A stretch of DNA of 64,000 nt from Ischnura elegans (Eukaryota; Arthropoda; Insecta; Odonata; Coenagrionidae), in the NCBI RefSeq assembly GCF_921293095.1, contig NC_060251.1:100798566-100862565 (forward strand). Reading direction: 5' to 3'. The notes under the pieces are model-generated. The model was not told the origin of the DNA. It saw only the letters and a program-made list of their open reading frames with translations, and searched no databases. A program made the translations under genes and the position numbers. Of the stretch, positions 41,962 through 53,760 are shown one piece after another (the stretch's first letter is position 1; each line of letters begins with the position of its first letter).

Positions 41962-42402
41962 ATGGAGATAAAGACAGTGGAAAAGCTGCCATATCATGAA
42001 GCCCGGAAAAAGTATAGAACACTCATCGCGCCTACGTTCTCCCGTTCGTATGCTGCCGTAGTAGATAGTGAGAAAAATAATAATACAGACACGCAGGGGA
42101 ATAAAAAGGAAGCACATACGATTAAGAATGTAAAGCAAGCCAAGCCGGATAAGGCTACCAAGCCGGCAACCAAGAAGGGCACGCCACCGGAACAAAACGA
42201 TGCTAATCAGGGCTCTTCAAAGAAGAACCCAACCACAACACCCACCGTGGCCACGCAAAGCAGGCGTGGAAAATCTCAGTCCCCGGGTCCATCTGGTTCG
42301 CCTACGCGTAGCCAACCAGTGTCTATGGAAGAAGACGAATATATTTCCGAGTTAGAAATCATCCGGGCGAAGGCTAAGGAGAGAAGACGCATTAAGCGTT
42401 GA
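41962..42402 (+). pseudogene. I-like ORF1, copy C, C-terminal part
   Basis: The frame corresponds to ORF1 from IMEIKTVEKLPYHEARKK onward, after the zinc knuckles, through the Lys/Pro-rich tail to the basic end RRRIKR. The N-terminal half is absent because of the 5' truncation. Confidence 0.85.
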
Positions 42403-42466
42403 CTCTCCCTCTGGCAGTTTTAAATTAATTTATCTATTTATTTATTTAACTTTTTTTCAATTTTTA

Positions 42467-45400
42467 ATGGCTTTTATCATACAGTGGAACTGTAACGGTT
42501 TTTATCGGCATAAGGAGGAGCTAGACATTTTAATCAGAGATTTTAACCCGTCCTGTATATGTTTGCAGGAAACACGTTTTAAGGACACGGACAAGGGATA
42601 TTTAAAACATTTTAACGCTTTTAGATTGGACGATGCCAACGAGCCCATGGTGGAGTGGCGGTTTTTGTTCGGGAGGCACTTTACACCTCCAGAATAAATC
42701 TTAACACACCGTTCCAAGCGGTAGCGGTGACGGTGCACGCTCCCGAGGCGATAACGGTGTGCAACGTTTACCTGCCGGAGGGTGCACCCGTCACCCGTTT
42801 TAATCTAGAATCCCTTGTTCACCAGCTACCTCAGCCTTTTATTTTACTCGGAGATTTTAATGCTCACGACCGTCTATGGGGAAGCACCCCGGGACAGTGC
42901 AACCGCAGGGGACGTATTTTATCAAGGTTTATTTGTGACTTTAACCTATTTTTACTCAATAATGGCGAGAAAACCCGTTTTAACTCTTTTAGCGGCGATT
43001 TCTCCTCCATTGACTTGTGTATTTTATCGACTAGTTTGGTCAACAAAATTCCACTTCGCGTTCACGACGACCTTAGTGGAAGCGACCATTTCCCTATTTT
43101 ACTCTCCAAGGACCGAAATTTTAACCCTGATTTTATCAGACCGGGCAGCTGGGTTATCCAGAAAGCCGACTGGTATAGTTTTAAAGAAAATTTTAAGCAT
43201 ATATGTGATGAAAACCGCGATAGCGTCTCCAATGTCGAATGTTTAACGGCAGCTATCATCAACGCGGCGGACATAAGTGTGCCACGATCTCGGGGCATTA
43301 CGTCGAGGCCTGCCGTTCCATGGTGGAACGATGAATGCACCAAGGCTATCCGTCTACGTAAGAAAGCATTGAGAATTTTTAACAAGTATCCCACGGCCAA
43401 TAACCTGTCCGCTTTCCGACGCCTGAGAGCGAAAGCCCGCCAAGTTGTGAAAGAGGCAAAGAAGAACTCTTGGATGAAATACGTCTCTAGTATTAATATT
43501 AGGACACCACTAGATCAGGTATGGCGTAATGTGAAGCAAATTTCGGGTAGCCGTCAGCAATGTGGTGTCTCCTATTTGAAAGTCAACGGAACCACCATAA
43601 CTTCACTTCCTGCTATCGGCGACATCTTCGGCCAGCTACTCACCGAAACAAGCAGCGACGAAAGCTACGACCTATTTTTTCGCTCTTTCAAGCGGCGCCT
43701 AGAAGCCATCCCTATTTGTTTTAAGGAGACGTGCATGACGGCAGATTACAACATTCCGTTTTCTATGTGGGAACTGCGTTCTGCCATCCACGAATCACAT
43801 GATACCTCTCCAGGACCAGACGAAATCCACAATTCCTTTCTTCGTAACCTCCCGGAATCCGCGTTGCTGGAACTCCTGCGAACCTATAATCAACTTTGGG
43901 TAGCAGGCACTTTTCCATCATCCTGGCGGGAGAGTGTCATCATCCCCATACCCAAGCATGGGAAAGATAAGACTGACCCAAATTCTTACCGTCCGATCTC
44001 ACTCACCAGCTGCTTATGCAAGCTCATGGAGAGAATGGTTAATCGGAGGCTCATTTGGTGGTTGGAACGCCGAAACCTTCTCTGCAATATTCAAAGTGGA
44101 TTTAGAAGGTGCCGCTCCACCTTGGACCACTTGGTGAGGATCGAGAATTATATCCAAGAAGCCTTCATCCTCCGCCAACACGTGGTTGGGGTATTCTTCG
44201 ACATAGAGAAGGCCTACGATCGGGTTTGGCGCAGAAAAATCTTACGTACTCTGCATGATTGGGGTTTTAGGGGTAACCTACCGACTTTTATTCAAAAATT
44301 TTTAACAAACCGTATTTTTAAAGTAAGGACAGGGCAGTTCCTAACGCGTCCCTACCCTCTTGACAACGGAGTACCCCAGGGGTCCGTCTTGAGCGTGACG
44401 CTTTTCGCTATTGCGATCAACGACGTAGCTAAATACATCCAGACGCCGATAATGGCCACTATTCGTTGATGACCTGGCGATTTTTTGCAGGTCATCTAGA
44501 GTGGCTAATATATCGAGATTGATCCAGCTCACGCTGAACAAATTAGACCAATGGACTCATAGTAACGGTTTTCGATTTTCAACTGAGAAAACCAAATGCG
44601 TTCACTTCCACCGTGTCAGAGGCGTCCACCTTCCTCCTACACTTCGTCTTAGCGGAAGAAATCTCCCATTTGTGGAGTCAATCCGTTTTCTGGGACTAAC
44701 ATTGGATCAAAGACTCAACTGGCGAGATCACATCATTAATTTGAAGGCAAGTTGTTTAAAGTCTATAAATATTTTAAAGTTTTTGAGTCACATATCGTGG
44801 GGAGCAGACCGTACCACCCTACTCTTACTATATCGCACATTGGTGCGGTCTAAAATAGACTACGGCTCCTTTGTTTATGCATCTGCCCGCCCTTCGTATC
44901 TACGAGCGTTAAATTCTTTGCACAACGCCGCGCTACGACTCTGCACTGGGGCCTTTCGAACCAGCCCAGTTCCAAGCATCCACTCTGACGCAGGAGAACC
45001 TCCCTTGTGCTACCGTAGGACTTGGCTGCTTTGCAGTTACGTATCCAAAATTTTATCTATGACGAGTCACCCATGCTACGACATACTTTTTAAACCTCGG
45101 CTTTTAAATGTTTTTAATCGAAGGACTAGGGCAACGAGACCTGTAAGTATTCGTTTTAATGATTTTAATCTCGGATGTGATTTTAAACTACCGGACGTAT
45201 ACCCTGTTGCGTACTCAACTTACGCACCTTGGTTAACTCCCACTCCTGCGGTTAATATGTTTTTACTATCTCGGCCAAAATCCTCCACTACTCCCTTGGA
45301 ATACCAACGTGAGTATTTTACGTTTCGGTGGAACCACCCCAATTTAATCCCCATTTACACGGACGGATCGAAATGTAACTCTGCCTGCGCATGTGCAGCG

Positions 45401-46159
45401 TTCTCTCCTCTACATGGAGCCATTAAGGCGAAGCTGCATCCGCTGTGCAGCATTTATACGGCGGAACTCTTCGCAATTAAAATGGCTTTGGAAGCATTGA
45501 GTGGCGAAAATGGCTCGTTTGTCATATGCACCGACTCCCGTAGCTCCTTACAATCCATTTCTGGCTTCTTACCCATGCATCCAGTTGTTCAACACATTCA
45601 TGCCACGCTGCTGACTCTCATGAACAAGGGAATAAGTGTTTGCTTTCTTTGGGTTCCGGGACATGCGGGGATACGTGGAAACGAAAAAGCAGATTTGTTG
45701 GCCAAGGAAGCTCTTACTAACGAAGAGATTAAATCAACGCTAGTTCCGTACGAAGACCTAAGAGGGTCACTAAAAAATGTTGTACTTGAACAGTGGAGGG
45801 AGTCGTGGAGGACTTTGAATAACAATAAACTGCGAAGCATCAAACATACAACGTCAGCTTGGCCTTCCTCTACCAGGATCAATCGAAGGGAGGAAGTAGT
45901 TATCACTCGTTTGAGGATAGGGCACTGCCCTCTGACTCATGCCTTTCTTTTTACCGAAGAGAAGCAAGCTCCTCAATGTGACGGGTGTAGGTGCCCTTTA
46001 ACCATCCGACATATCTTGACAGAGTGCGACGAATACCGTGATGCGCGGACACGGTTCAATCTGGATGGGGACCTAGAATCTATTCTAGGAGACCACCCCA
46101 CCAATCTAAATAGTACAATTTTGTTTCTCAAGGAAATAGGTCTTTTCAACAAAATTTAA
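42467..46159 (+). pseudogene. I-like ORF2, copy C, nearly full length with two frameshifts
   Basis: Domain order equals copy A. The endonuclease starts MAFIIQWNCNGFYRH and continues with ICLQETRF, LLGDFNAHDRLWGS and SGSDHFPI; the RT has SYRPISLTSCLCKL and FFDIEKAYDRVW; RNase H has YTDGSKCNSACA, TAELFAIKMAL and CTDSRSSLQS; the end has CDGCRCPLTIRHILTEC. One frameshift lies near 42655 in the endonuclease (before HGG). A second, two bases short, lies near 44460, just before the catalytic FVDD. Frames are 42467-42697, 42655-44469 and 44501-46159. Otherwise open, so inactivation may be fairly recent. Confidence 0.9.
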
Positions 46160-46289
46160 AAGCTTCCCTCTATTTTATGTTAAAAAATTGCATAGTAAAG
46201 ATCCATTTATAATGAGTCTTGAATCAAACGATTGAGTAGTGGTGCAAAATGACCTTGCCGTCGACGCACCCTTTATCTCAATTCTACAA

Positions 46290-46611
46290 GTCGGAATTCG
46301 GGTGTCTGTCTGGCCAAAGGAAGCTCATGTACCAACCTGGCATGGCAGGGAAAATTGTAAATGCATGTGCAGTATTGCACAGTATGAGAATTGCCCATCA
46401 TGCTGCAGACATCAATGTAGAGGACTTCGGCGTTGAGCAACACATCTTAGCCAACATGCTCAACCCCGAGGATAAGAATGATGCCCAAGGCAATCCTTTG
46501 GTAGGACGTGCTCTTGCTAATAAAATTCAAAATGCCTTCATTGCCAAGAAAGATGGCCGGGGGCAAAAGATGAACCAAAAATATGTATTCTTATGTACAT
46601 TTCCAAAATGA
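46290..46611 (+). pseudogene. Harbinger-type transposase C-terminal fragment
   Basis: The plus-strand frame has FGCLSGQRKLMYQPGMAG and KIVNACAVLHSMRIAHH, the C-terminal helix region of PIF/Harbinger (DDE_Tnp_4) transposases, where the usual text is like AGxIVNACAVLHN. The upstream part is missing, cut by the tail of element C. It differs from the two Harbinger copies at 53.7-63.6 kb. Confidence 0.65.
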
Positions 46612-46646
46612 ATTTAATTCCAATTTTATTTCCTTTTTAAAGTAAA

Positions 46647-46792
46647 TTATTTCGTATACATATTTCTAAATGTTGCAATGAATTCTTTTAGTAATTCATT
46701 CCTCTCCTTCTCATTTTCGGCTGCTTTTCTGGCAGCTTCAGGCTCTATAAGGGAGGCATCTGCCAATTTACTTGCAGCTTTGGTCATTTCCT
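46647..46792 (-). pseudogene. Last exon of a helical protein, possibly the Harbinger DNA-binding partner
   Basis: After a good acceptor (CGATTTCCAG) the minus-strand exon reads a charged helix with EMTKAASKLADASLI and KAAENEKERNELLKEFI and stops at 46647. It ends 36 bases from the convergent transposase fragment. Harbinger elements usually carry a Myb/SANT partner gene in the opposite direction, so that identity is plausible but unproven. Confidence 0.35.
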
Positions 46793-47049
46793 GGAAATCG
46801 GAAAAAATTGATATGCATATGACATCAAATGAAGTTTTTTTAAATGATAAATTAATTACAATACAATTACCTTTTTTCAACAACACTAAATTGGAAAATT
46901 TCAGAACTAAATATAGACCTAAATTGTTATAAGGATCAGATTCTTTGGAAGCAAGCAAAGGAAAATAAAAGTATGATAGGTAAATTTTGACGACGAAATT
47001 CTGAAGAAAATATAAGGCCCAAAGGCCTGATAGTCACAGTATATTACAA

Positions 47050-47738
47050 CGTTCCTAAACTTTGGCAAATCCGAGTGATCTGGCGTCACCACCCCATGCC
47101 CGTTCGTTATCCGACCAACTGTCCTGGCGATCCCGATCCTTCAATAACTGGGCTTTTGGCCCTTGCATTGCTTGCTGCATCTGTGCGTCTTCAGACCACA
47201 TCTTCAGCATTCATTACAGTGCCCTTGGCACTAAGAGAGCATTGGAGAATAAATCTCGACCTAGGGGACATGACATTTCAAGCGTGTAAGGAACCAGTGA
47301 TTACCTTTTCAATGTAAGTGAAGGAGAAAACGAAAGAAAGTGCTAGTGAGCGTGTGCATTGCACTCTTAAGTTTAGGAAGAATAAAATTTATTACATGAT
47401 GATGAAATTTCCCTAAAATGTTTTAATTCTAAAAAAACTTATATATAATCGGCTTTACATGGCGCCGGCAGGTGGCCAAATATCGGTCCACTGCAGTAAT
47501 CTAAGTCGGTCCACGCGAGTTAGTGCGTCGACAGCACCATTCCTCATGCTTTGAATTCCAATCCCCGGCAGCAATGATTTGCTTGTCGGCATCGAGTAAG
47601 AGTCGAACTTTCTCGGAAAAGAGATATTTTTTGACGCAGGTTAGTACACAGAATAGATAAAAAGGTTGGAGTTGGAATAGAGATACCGATGGATTGAAGA
47701 GTGCTAAGAGAGTTCGTCGGCAATGCTTTGTGTTTTAT
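47050..47738. other. No gene established
   Basis: A minus-strand frame near 47240-47055 reads a charged sequence (SEDAQMQQAMQG, DSWSDNERAWGG) ending in a stop, possibly an exon of the preceding partner gene. From 47460 the sequence has GC-rich words but nothing recognised. Confidence 0.3.
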
Positions 47739-47972
47739 TTATGATTTTACTACGATCAGTACTCCGCCAGATTTGGTGGAGACGTCTCGCCGATATGTTT
47801 TGAAATTTGGAATGTGAAATGTCATGTTTGGTGCTAGATGTGTCTTCTGAAGGGCGACTACATCGAAGGTGCCAGAAAAAATATAATTTAATAACTCGTG
47901 CTGGCGGCTGCGAATGCCATTGCAATTCGAGCAGAGTAAAATGTTGCCGAGTCGATTACGATTCATTGTCAA
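47739..47972 (-). pseudogene. Non-LTR endonuclease N-terminal fragment
   Basis: Minus-strand frame with ILLCSNCNGIRSRQHEL, DVVALQKTHLAP and SGGVLIVVKS, the beginning of an AP-type endonuclease of a non-LTR element (usual forms WNCNG and LQETHL). It ends near 47739. Confidence 0.7.
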
Positions 47973-48034
47973 GCATTGCGCACATCTGCTTGAGAAGAAA
48001 CATTTTCTTCTCGGTTGCTGTCTTTAGGAGACTT

Positions 48035-48405
48035 AACACAGCCCCCTGACCCATGCGTATCTCTTCACTAAAGAGAAGGAACCTCCCCAATGCGATGGTT
48101 GTAAGTGCCCATTATGTATTAGACACATCATGTTAGATTGTGTTAAGTACCGCGAAACGCGAAGACGAATTAATCTAGGGGGAGACCTAAAAACCCTTTT
48201 AGGAGACCACCCTACCAACTTAATCTGTACATTTCGGTTTCTCAGAGAAATAAACATTTTTAATAAAATCTAATTATGCACACTCTTTGAACGAAGACAT
48301 CAGATGCAGTGGATTACTTTATACATAACTTTTGTAATTAAATCACACAGTAGTGGTGCAAAATGACCTAGCCGTCGACGCACCCTAAATCCAAACACTA
48401 CTACT
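48035..48405 (+). mobile_element. 5'-truncated I-like element (copy C type), 3' end
   Basis: Starts PLTHAYLFTKEKEPPQC, keeps the CCHC group (CDGCKCPLCIRHIMLDC), the ORF2 stop at about 48272, the 3' UTR and the terminal motif 48355-48384, then an ACTACTACTT tail. Closest to copy C by its phrase LLGDHPTNL. Confidence 0.85.
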
Positions 48406-49028
48406 TATGACCGAGAGCCGCTCTTTTCCTGTTAAATTTCGTATCTCTCGCAACTTTTGTTTTTCCGCTCCCCTCTGGGATGTCGACTGGCTGTCCGCCT
48501 CACGTTCTTTGACGTTCTCATACTTGGTCAACAAGGTAACGGGCCTGTGGAGAGAAAAAGGGGTGCTGGGGTGGGATAGAACACGTTTATAGCGTAATTT
48601 ATGATGTAGGGAACATATGGGAAATGGATTTCGGTAAATCACGGTGTACTATACCCGGTGGTCCCAAATGATACTAGTTTTTAAATACATATCGGGATGG
48701 CTATACCGGCCAATTCCTCCGTCGTTTTCAAGGGCTATATACTAAAAGACGGCGTCGAGCAAGGCTTCCCGCTTATCCTCGCCAATGCCATCATAAATCT
48801 CTGTCGGCATGTACGCGAACATAATTTGAAAGAAGCCACGCCCTCGGCGCGGCTTCCGCCGTGCGCTACCCAACCCACCCCTCCGGTCCTACGACCGTAC
48901 ACTAAGAATTAGTAAAAAAAAGTCGAAATCAGTCCAATTTGGTCAGTAATTTGGACTGATTACTGATAAATGAAATGAACATGTAACAAAATATAATATT
49001 AGAAAATAAAAGGTTATAAAAAATAGAA
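48406..49028. other. No gene recognised; small inverted repeat at 48927-48961
   Basis: AATCAGTCCAA and TTGGACTGATT form an 11-bp inverted repeat 13 bases apart, about 70 bases downstream of the Merlin stop. A 71-codon plus-strand ORF at 48697-48912 has no recognisable motif. Confidence 0.4.
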
Positions 49029-50009
49029 TCACACAGGGTATCTTTCTCTGAGGTGAAGTAAACAATTTCTATACATTGTGGCAGGGGATCCCTGAAAATG
49101 CTGCCTGTACATAAATTCGTCGATATGCTCTGCTAATAAGATACTCCGCAACACCTCAGTGTGCCGGCAGAACTGCTTCAACCTCGACCAGTATCCTTCT
49201 ACCTCATTGGTACACACACCATCCGCACTCTTGAATTCCCTTTTATGATTCACGGTATGGTGTTTGTACTCCAGATCCTTCAACCCCTCGTATGCTGCCC
49301 AGCCATCAGTCCATATTATGCTTCCTTTTCGAACATACTCCTCTATTAGGGGAAGTAATGTGCCCTGATCTCTCCGCACAACATAAATAACCACACTTAC
49401 TTTCTGTTGGGTGTCGTAGATTCCCAATACCCATTTTTCTCGCACCATTCGGCACTTATGGTGCTTTCGTCGAGTTACGACACTCTCATCTACTTGCACA
49501 ATTGCTCCATCACCTCCGAGTTGTTCTTTCGGCATGCTTAAAATTTTCCACGAGGCTATGTCCCTGTAAACATAAGTAAATTAAGAAAAGAGGTGCCCAA
49601 ATGCAGATAAGTTAGAATCTAAGAAAATAATTTATTACCGAAAGTATCGGTGGTACTGAACCACACTTTCACGGTTGATACCGGTAACCTTTGCAGTGCC
49701 CTTGGAAGAAACGTGGCACACCCAAAACCACAAAAGGACAAAGACAGACTCCCAAGGAAGGCTGCAATTCTCGAAGAATGTGTCAGTGCACAAACTTGAG
49801 TATCTTCTGCACGTATTGCAGAATGCTGCAAAATTCCCCTTGTATCTTACATTTTTGGAAAGCACCTGCATTTTTCTGCAGCGTTTTCGGGGGCACTTCT
49901 GTAATTTCTGTATAAATCCTTCTTCTTGCAATTTCTGTATAACAGTTTCCTCATTCTGTGAGAAAAACTGGTAAATATCTTTAACTGAGGAAAAATTTAC
50001 TAGGTCCAT
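49029..50009 (-). CDS. Merlin (IS1016/ISXO2-like) transposase, two exons, intact
   Basis: Cut-and-paste transposase related to bacterial IS1016. Exon 1 is 50009-49639 and exon 2 is 49563-49029; the 75-nt intron has GT...AG ends (GGTAATAA and GTTTACAG). Joining gives RYFRDIASWKILSMPK without a break and 301 aa in all, a usual length. The N-terminal zinc ribbon is CPRKRC then CNTC. The DDE-type core shows VQVDESVV, IIWTDGWAAYEGL and TNEVEGYWSRLKQF. Both exons are free of stops, so the gene may be active or domesticated. Terminal inverted repeats were not found by eye. Confidence 0.88.
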
Positions 50010-50639
50010 CTCTTCCTTTCTTCAATTCTCAAAGACTACGAGTTTAAAAGCCCTCTTGTTGATGGCTGGTCGTCGTAGCAACCAATGGGTGTCGGTTATA
50101 ATCATCATGTTTTCGATCGTCTTTTGCCGTCCAAGATGGCTGCCTGACCGTGGAAGTTACAATCAGGATGAAATCCAGTTGCAGATTTTCAGCGATAATG
50201 TCAATCTCACTGAATGATGCGAAAGACCTGCTGGGCGCTGGGGGCACGGTTAGGACCACCAGTGTTAGGGGCAATGCCCCCATGATCCCTCCACCACCCC
50301 CTCGGGTTCCAAGTTAGGACTTATTTCCCGGGGGCTGCTTTTCTTAGCCTTTAATTGAGTTAGCCGATTGTTTGTTTTTTGCGTTTGCGTTTCGTTTTAG
50401 TAATTTGCCCCGGCTTTCGCCGGGCTGGTATCCCCCTCACCTCCCGCGTAATGCGTCAGGATCATTGGGAATCGGCTTTCTATTAGTCGACTTGGTTCGT
50501 GTTGTTATTGCTTCAGCTGTATTATTTTACTCATGAGGCACTTGGTTTTAATAATTTTACTATTCATTACGTCATTTCTGTTAAAATTCAATTTGTGCCC
50601 TTGCAATTCCCCTTTCATTTCAGTTTTTAGATGTTCCAG
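50010..50639. other. No gene recognised
   Basis: Upstream of the Merlin start and downstream of the R1-like remnant. Contains GC-rich words around 50220-50460 but no coding sign. Confidence 0.4.
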
Positions 50640-52925
50640 TGATTCACACTCTTTAGATGCCATAGATGCCATGCATGCTCCTTTTCATTTTTGCAGAATA
50701 TACAAATTTCATTGTCACATATATTGAAAGCTTTCAGCTTGACTTTAAAATCGCCGTGTCCTGTTAAAAATTGTACACTAATGTGAGCTAAGTCTGAGGC
50801 TTTGCATTTCAGTCTTTGTTTGACGTTAATATACAGATAGGTTTCCCTGCCTTTTGAGGATTGGTCCCACCACTTTTGCCATTTGGCAAGTGTCTCTTCC
50901 CTTAAAAGTTTCCTTTGTAGTCCGCTATCCGCGTTTGTCCTTTTATTCTTAAAAATTTTTCTCCGTGCCTCAACGAGTAGGTCGATTGGGATGCATCCCG
51001 CTAAAACATATAATCAGCTCTTAAGATGTTCTGGCGGCTTTTTCCTCGAATCATTATCTCTTCTCCCCAAGCTTCGCAGCCATATAGGATTATTTGTTCT
51101 GCCAGCCCAACGTAGAGTTTTCTTAGCGATGCATTCGTGTACCCCTGGGATGCTCGGGCAAGTCTTGCGAGTGGGAGTAAGTAGGGTTTCTATAAGTAAA
51201 TCGGCCGTTTCTTAATCATTTTTAGTGAATTCACCGTTTGGTTTTTTACGAGCACATGGCATTATCATTTATCTTTTTCTTCCTTTTACCTTATAGGCAT
51301 AATCCCAGGGGTTATCGTTACCTTTTGTAATATTTTTTCCCCCTGCTTTCGCGTTTTGCTCTTTTTATTTCATTGTAATATTCGTTTCTTATTTTCTTAT
51401 ATTCCTGGCGCCAGATTTCTAAGTCATGTGCTTGGATAATTGATTTTTCTTTGAATTTCTTTTTGGTCTTTTTGCACGCTTTTCTTAGTGGTGTTAAATT
51501 ATTTTTCCACCAGGGGACGTTATTCTGCTTTGGGTTTTTTTTCTGGAGATTGTTTTTTCACACGCCTCTAGGATTATTTTTGTTAAATTCACTGTATTGT
51601 TCACTTCGCTGGCTTTGTTTTTGATTTCGCTTTCGAATTCTTCCCATTTTGCTTTGGCGATGTTGTAATTGCATTTTCCAGTGGTTTTATTTGACGATGG
51701 TCTCTTAGTAATTTGGAAATGGACGAGGCATAGGTCACGGAGTGTTTCCTCATCACTTATTATCCAATTACTTATTTAATCATTAAAACCTTGGGTCAGT
51801 GTAACGTCGATGTTACTAAAACTATTCGGGCCTTCATGCGTCGTCAATTCGTTGAAACAATTTTTCACAGTCATGTTGTAAAATAAAATAAAATCTTCGA
51901 GCTTGTCTCCGCGGTCGTCATTTTCATCGTTAAGCCATAGGGTGGATTTGGCATTGGCATCCGCCGATGAAATTATTTTACAATGTTTAAAAGTCTTTAA
52001 AACCGTTTCTATTTCGTTTAGATATGGGTCAATTTTTTCCGAGAACTTAAAATAACTATTAATAAGAATAATGTCTTCGGCACCTGCGGAGGTCAGTTTC
52101 ACTGTCACTGTTTTTGAATTTGTTAATTGCGTTAGCACAGTAATTTTTAAGTTCTTGTTCCTACAGATTGTCGCTGGCCATAATTCTTTGGAGTATTGCT
52201 CACAGTACGCTACTCCCGTGGAGAAGGGAATCTTTCCGTTCACTGAATATGGTTCTTGTATCAATATTAAATCCAAATTGTGGTCTTTTCTTAATTTCTC
52301 CAGATTTCCCATGGCTGCGAAGCTCCTTCCTGTGTTGATTTGTCCGACCGTTACTTCAAATTGGTGTGCCGCCATACCCGAGTCTTTCGCACTCCTGCTC
52401 CCTGGCTTTCTTGAAGAATGGGCAGTTTCGGTCCCCGGATCGATGCAACCTTGGTTTCTCCGCCGTCGAGCAGTGGTAGAATTTTGGAGTTTCCCCTTTC
52501 TTCTCACAGTTTTCGAATTCATGCTTGCCCGAGCAATGTGAACAAATATCCTCTTCCCTCCTGCATAATGAGGTTTTGTGGCCATACGCCTGGCATTTAA
52601 AACATCTAAGAACTGAAATGTAATCTTTGATTTTACAGCAATTCCATTCTAAATATTGTTTCTCCTTTTCTATGAGTAGGTGACGTATTTCCATATTAGT
52701 TTCGAAAATCCAGTGCTCCTTTTCTGGGTCATTCGCCTTTAGTTGGTACACTTTTTGAAAGTTGGTTTTGAATTTTATTCGTTCAATCGCATTCCGACGT
52801 TCTTCCTATAGATCTTTTCTATGACGGTTTCATTGCTAAGATGCTTCGGTACGTCGTAGATTAGGTCTTGGGGCTTTCTTTTCTGGATCTGTTCTGCAAC
52901 AAATCCCTTCTCTTTTAATATTTTG
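50640..52925 (-). pseudogene. R1-like non-LTR retrotransposon, decayed
   Basis: Order on the minus strand: an ORF1 remnant from about 52925 with two CCHC-type knuckles (CFKCQAYGHKTSLC, CSHCSGKHEFENC) ending at 52356; ORF2 from the ATG at 52375 (20-base overlap) with the endonuclease (VGQINTGRSFAAM, LILIQEPYSVNG, SSADANAKSTLW) to a stop at 51776; the linker VPWWKNNLTPLRKACKK-like text near 51520-51350; the late RT segment ILYGCEAWGEE near 51090; and the C-terminal WWDQSSKGRETY...FLTGHGDFK near 50880-50740. The RT core is missing. R1-like placement rests on the QEPY endonuclease and TGHG tail. Confidence 0.75.
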
Positions 52926-52929
52926 CTGT

Positions 52930-53570
52930 AATCATTTTGTCAATGTGACTATCCTTTTCAACTTGCCCCAGGACACCCTTATCAACGTTCCTACTCCTCA
53001 TGACATCCCATGCTCCAATTTTCAGTCATGTTACCTGAAGTTTCCCCGCCTCCCTCTTTCACCTTACAGCATACATTTATCCTGGGATGAAACTCACCCA
53101 ATATTGCTGCATGAGGGCATGCTATTATGGACATTTCTGCTAAAACGTATCATTCTTATGAGAATACTCCAGTACGATGAGTGATACCTCTGGAATGGGC
53201 AGTGTAGTTCTTTCCCCTTGACTTCTTTATCCTATGCAGTTGACCTTGTGTGCTCATGTGCATTAAAGACTTGTTTTCCCATTCCAAAGGGCTGAATACC
53301 ATCCTAACCTCTGTCTGCACATTCACCCTCTGGAAGAGGATGGCTCTCTTCAAGGTTTCTCCTTATACCGGGAGATTATCGGTCCCTGTGTCGTTAGCCG
53401 TTTTTACAAACGTTGCCCCCTCTCTACCACGGGGAGGTGACTATCAGGATTTTCCTTTCCTTGAACCAGGGACCAAAAGGCATTTCCCTAGCTCTCCAGT
53501 ACTTTAAGAGAGGGTGTGTATGTCTGTGTGTGTCTGTGTTTTGTGTGTTCATGTGCCCATACAGATGCTT

Positions 53571-53601
<31 letters not shown>

Positions 53602-53640
53602 TGCATTGACATTTCATCACTCTACATTTATAAAGCAATG
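52930..53640. other. No gene recognised; microsatellites near 53510-53602
   Basis: A TGTGTG-rich run at about 53515-53545 and ten AAT units at about 53573-53602. The rest has no coding sign. Confidence 0.5.
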
Positions 53641-53760
53641 ACACCTTCATTGCATATTATTATTATTTAAAATTTAACTGTGTATAATTTGTGATATGTT
53701 GAGTGTAATTGAATTGTAATTGAAGTATTGAGTATAATGTTGCATAGAGTGATGTTGAAC

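Larger units (their letters stand above)
41953..46290 (+). mobile_element. I-like element, copy C, a diverged subfamily, 5' truncated
   Basis: Starts in the middle of ORF1 immediately after the ACTAC tail of copy B and runs to its own terminal motif (46241-46270). Proteins are clearly related to A and B but many positions differ, so it is another subfamily. The head-to-tail placement suggests insertion at the tail of B. Confidence 0.88.

Noticed and set aside
46647..46958. 103-aa ORF as one continuous protein
   Set aside because: A strong splice acceptor lies inside it and the upstream part reads like intron.
48927..48961. Merlin terminal inverted repeat
   Set aside because: The 11-bp inverted repeat is self-contained downstream of the gene and no partner exists upstream of the start.
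50044..50283. 79-aa minus-strand ORF as a gene
   Set aside because: No motif, no ATG-supported structure and in the Merlin upstream region.
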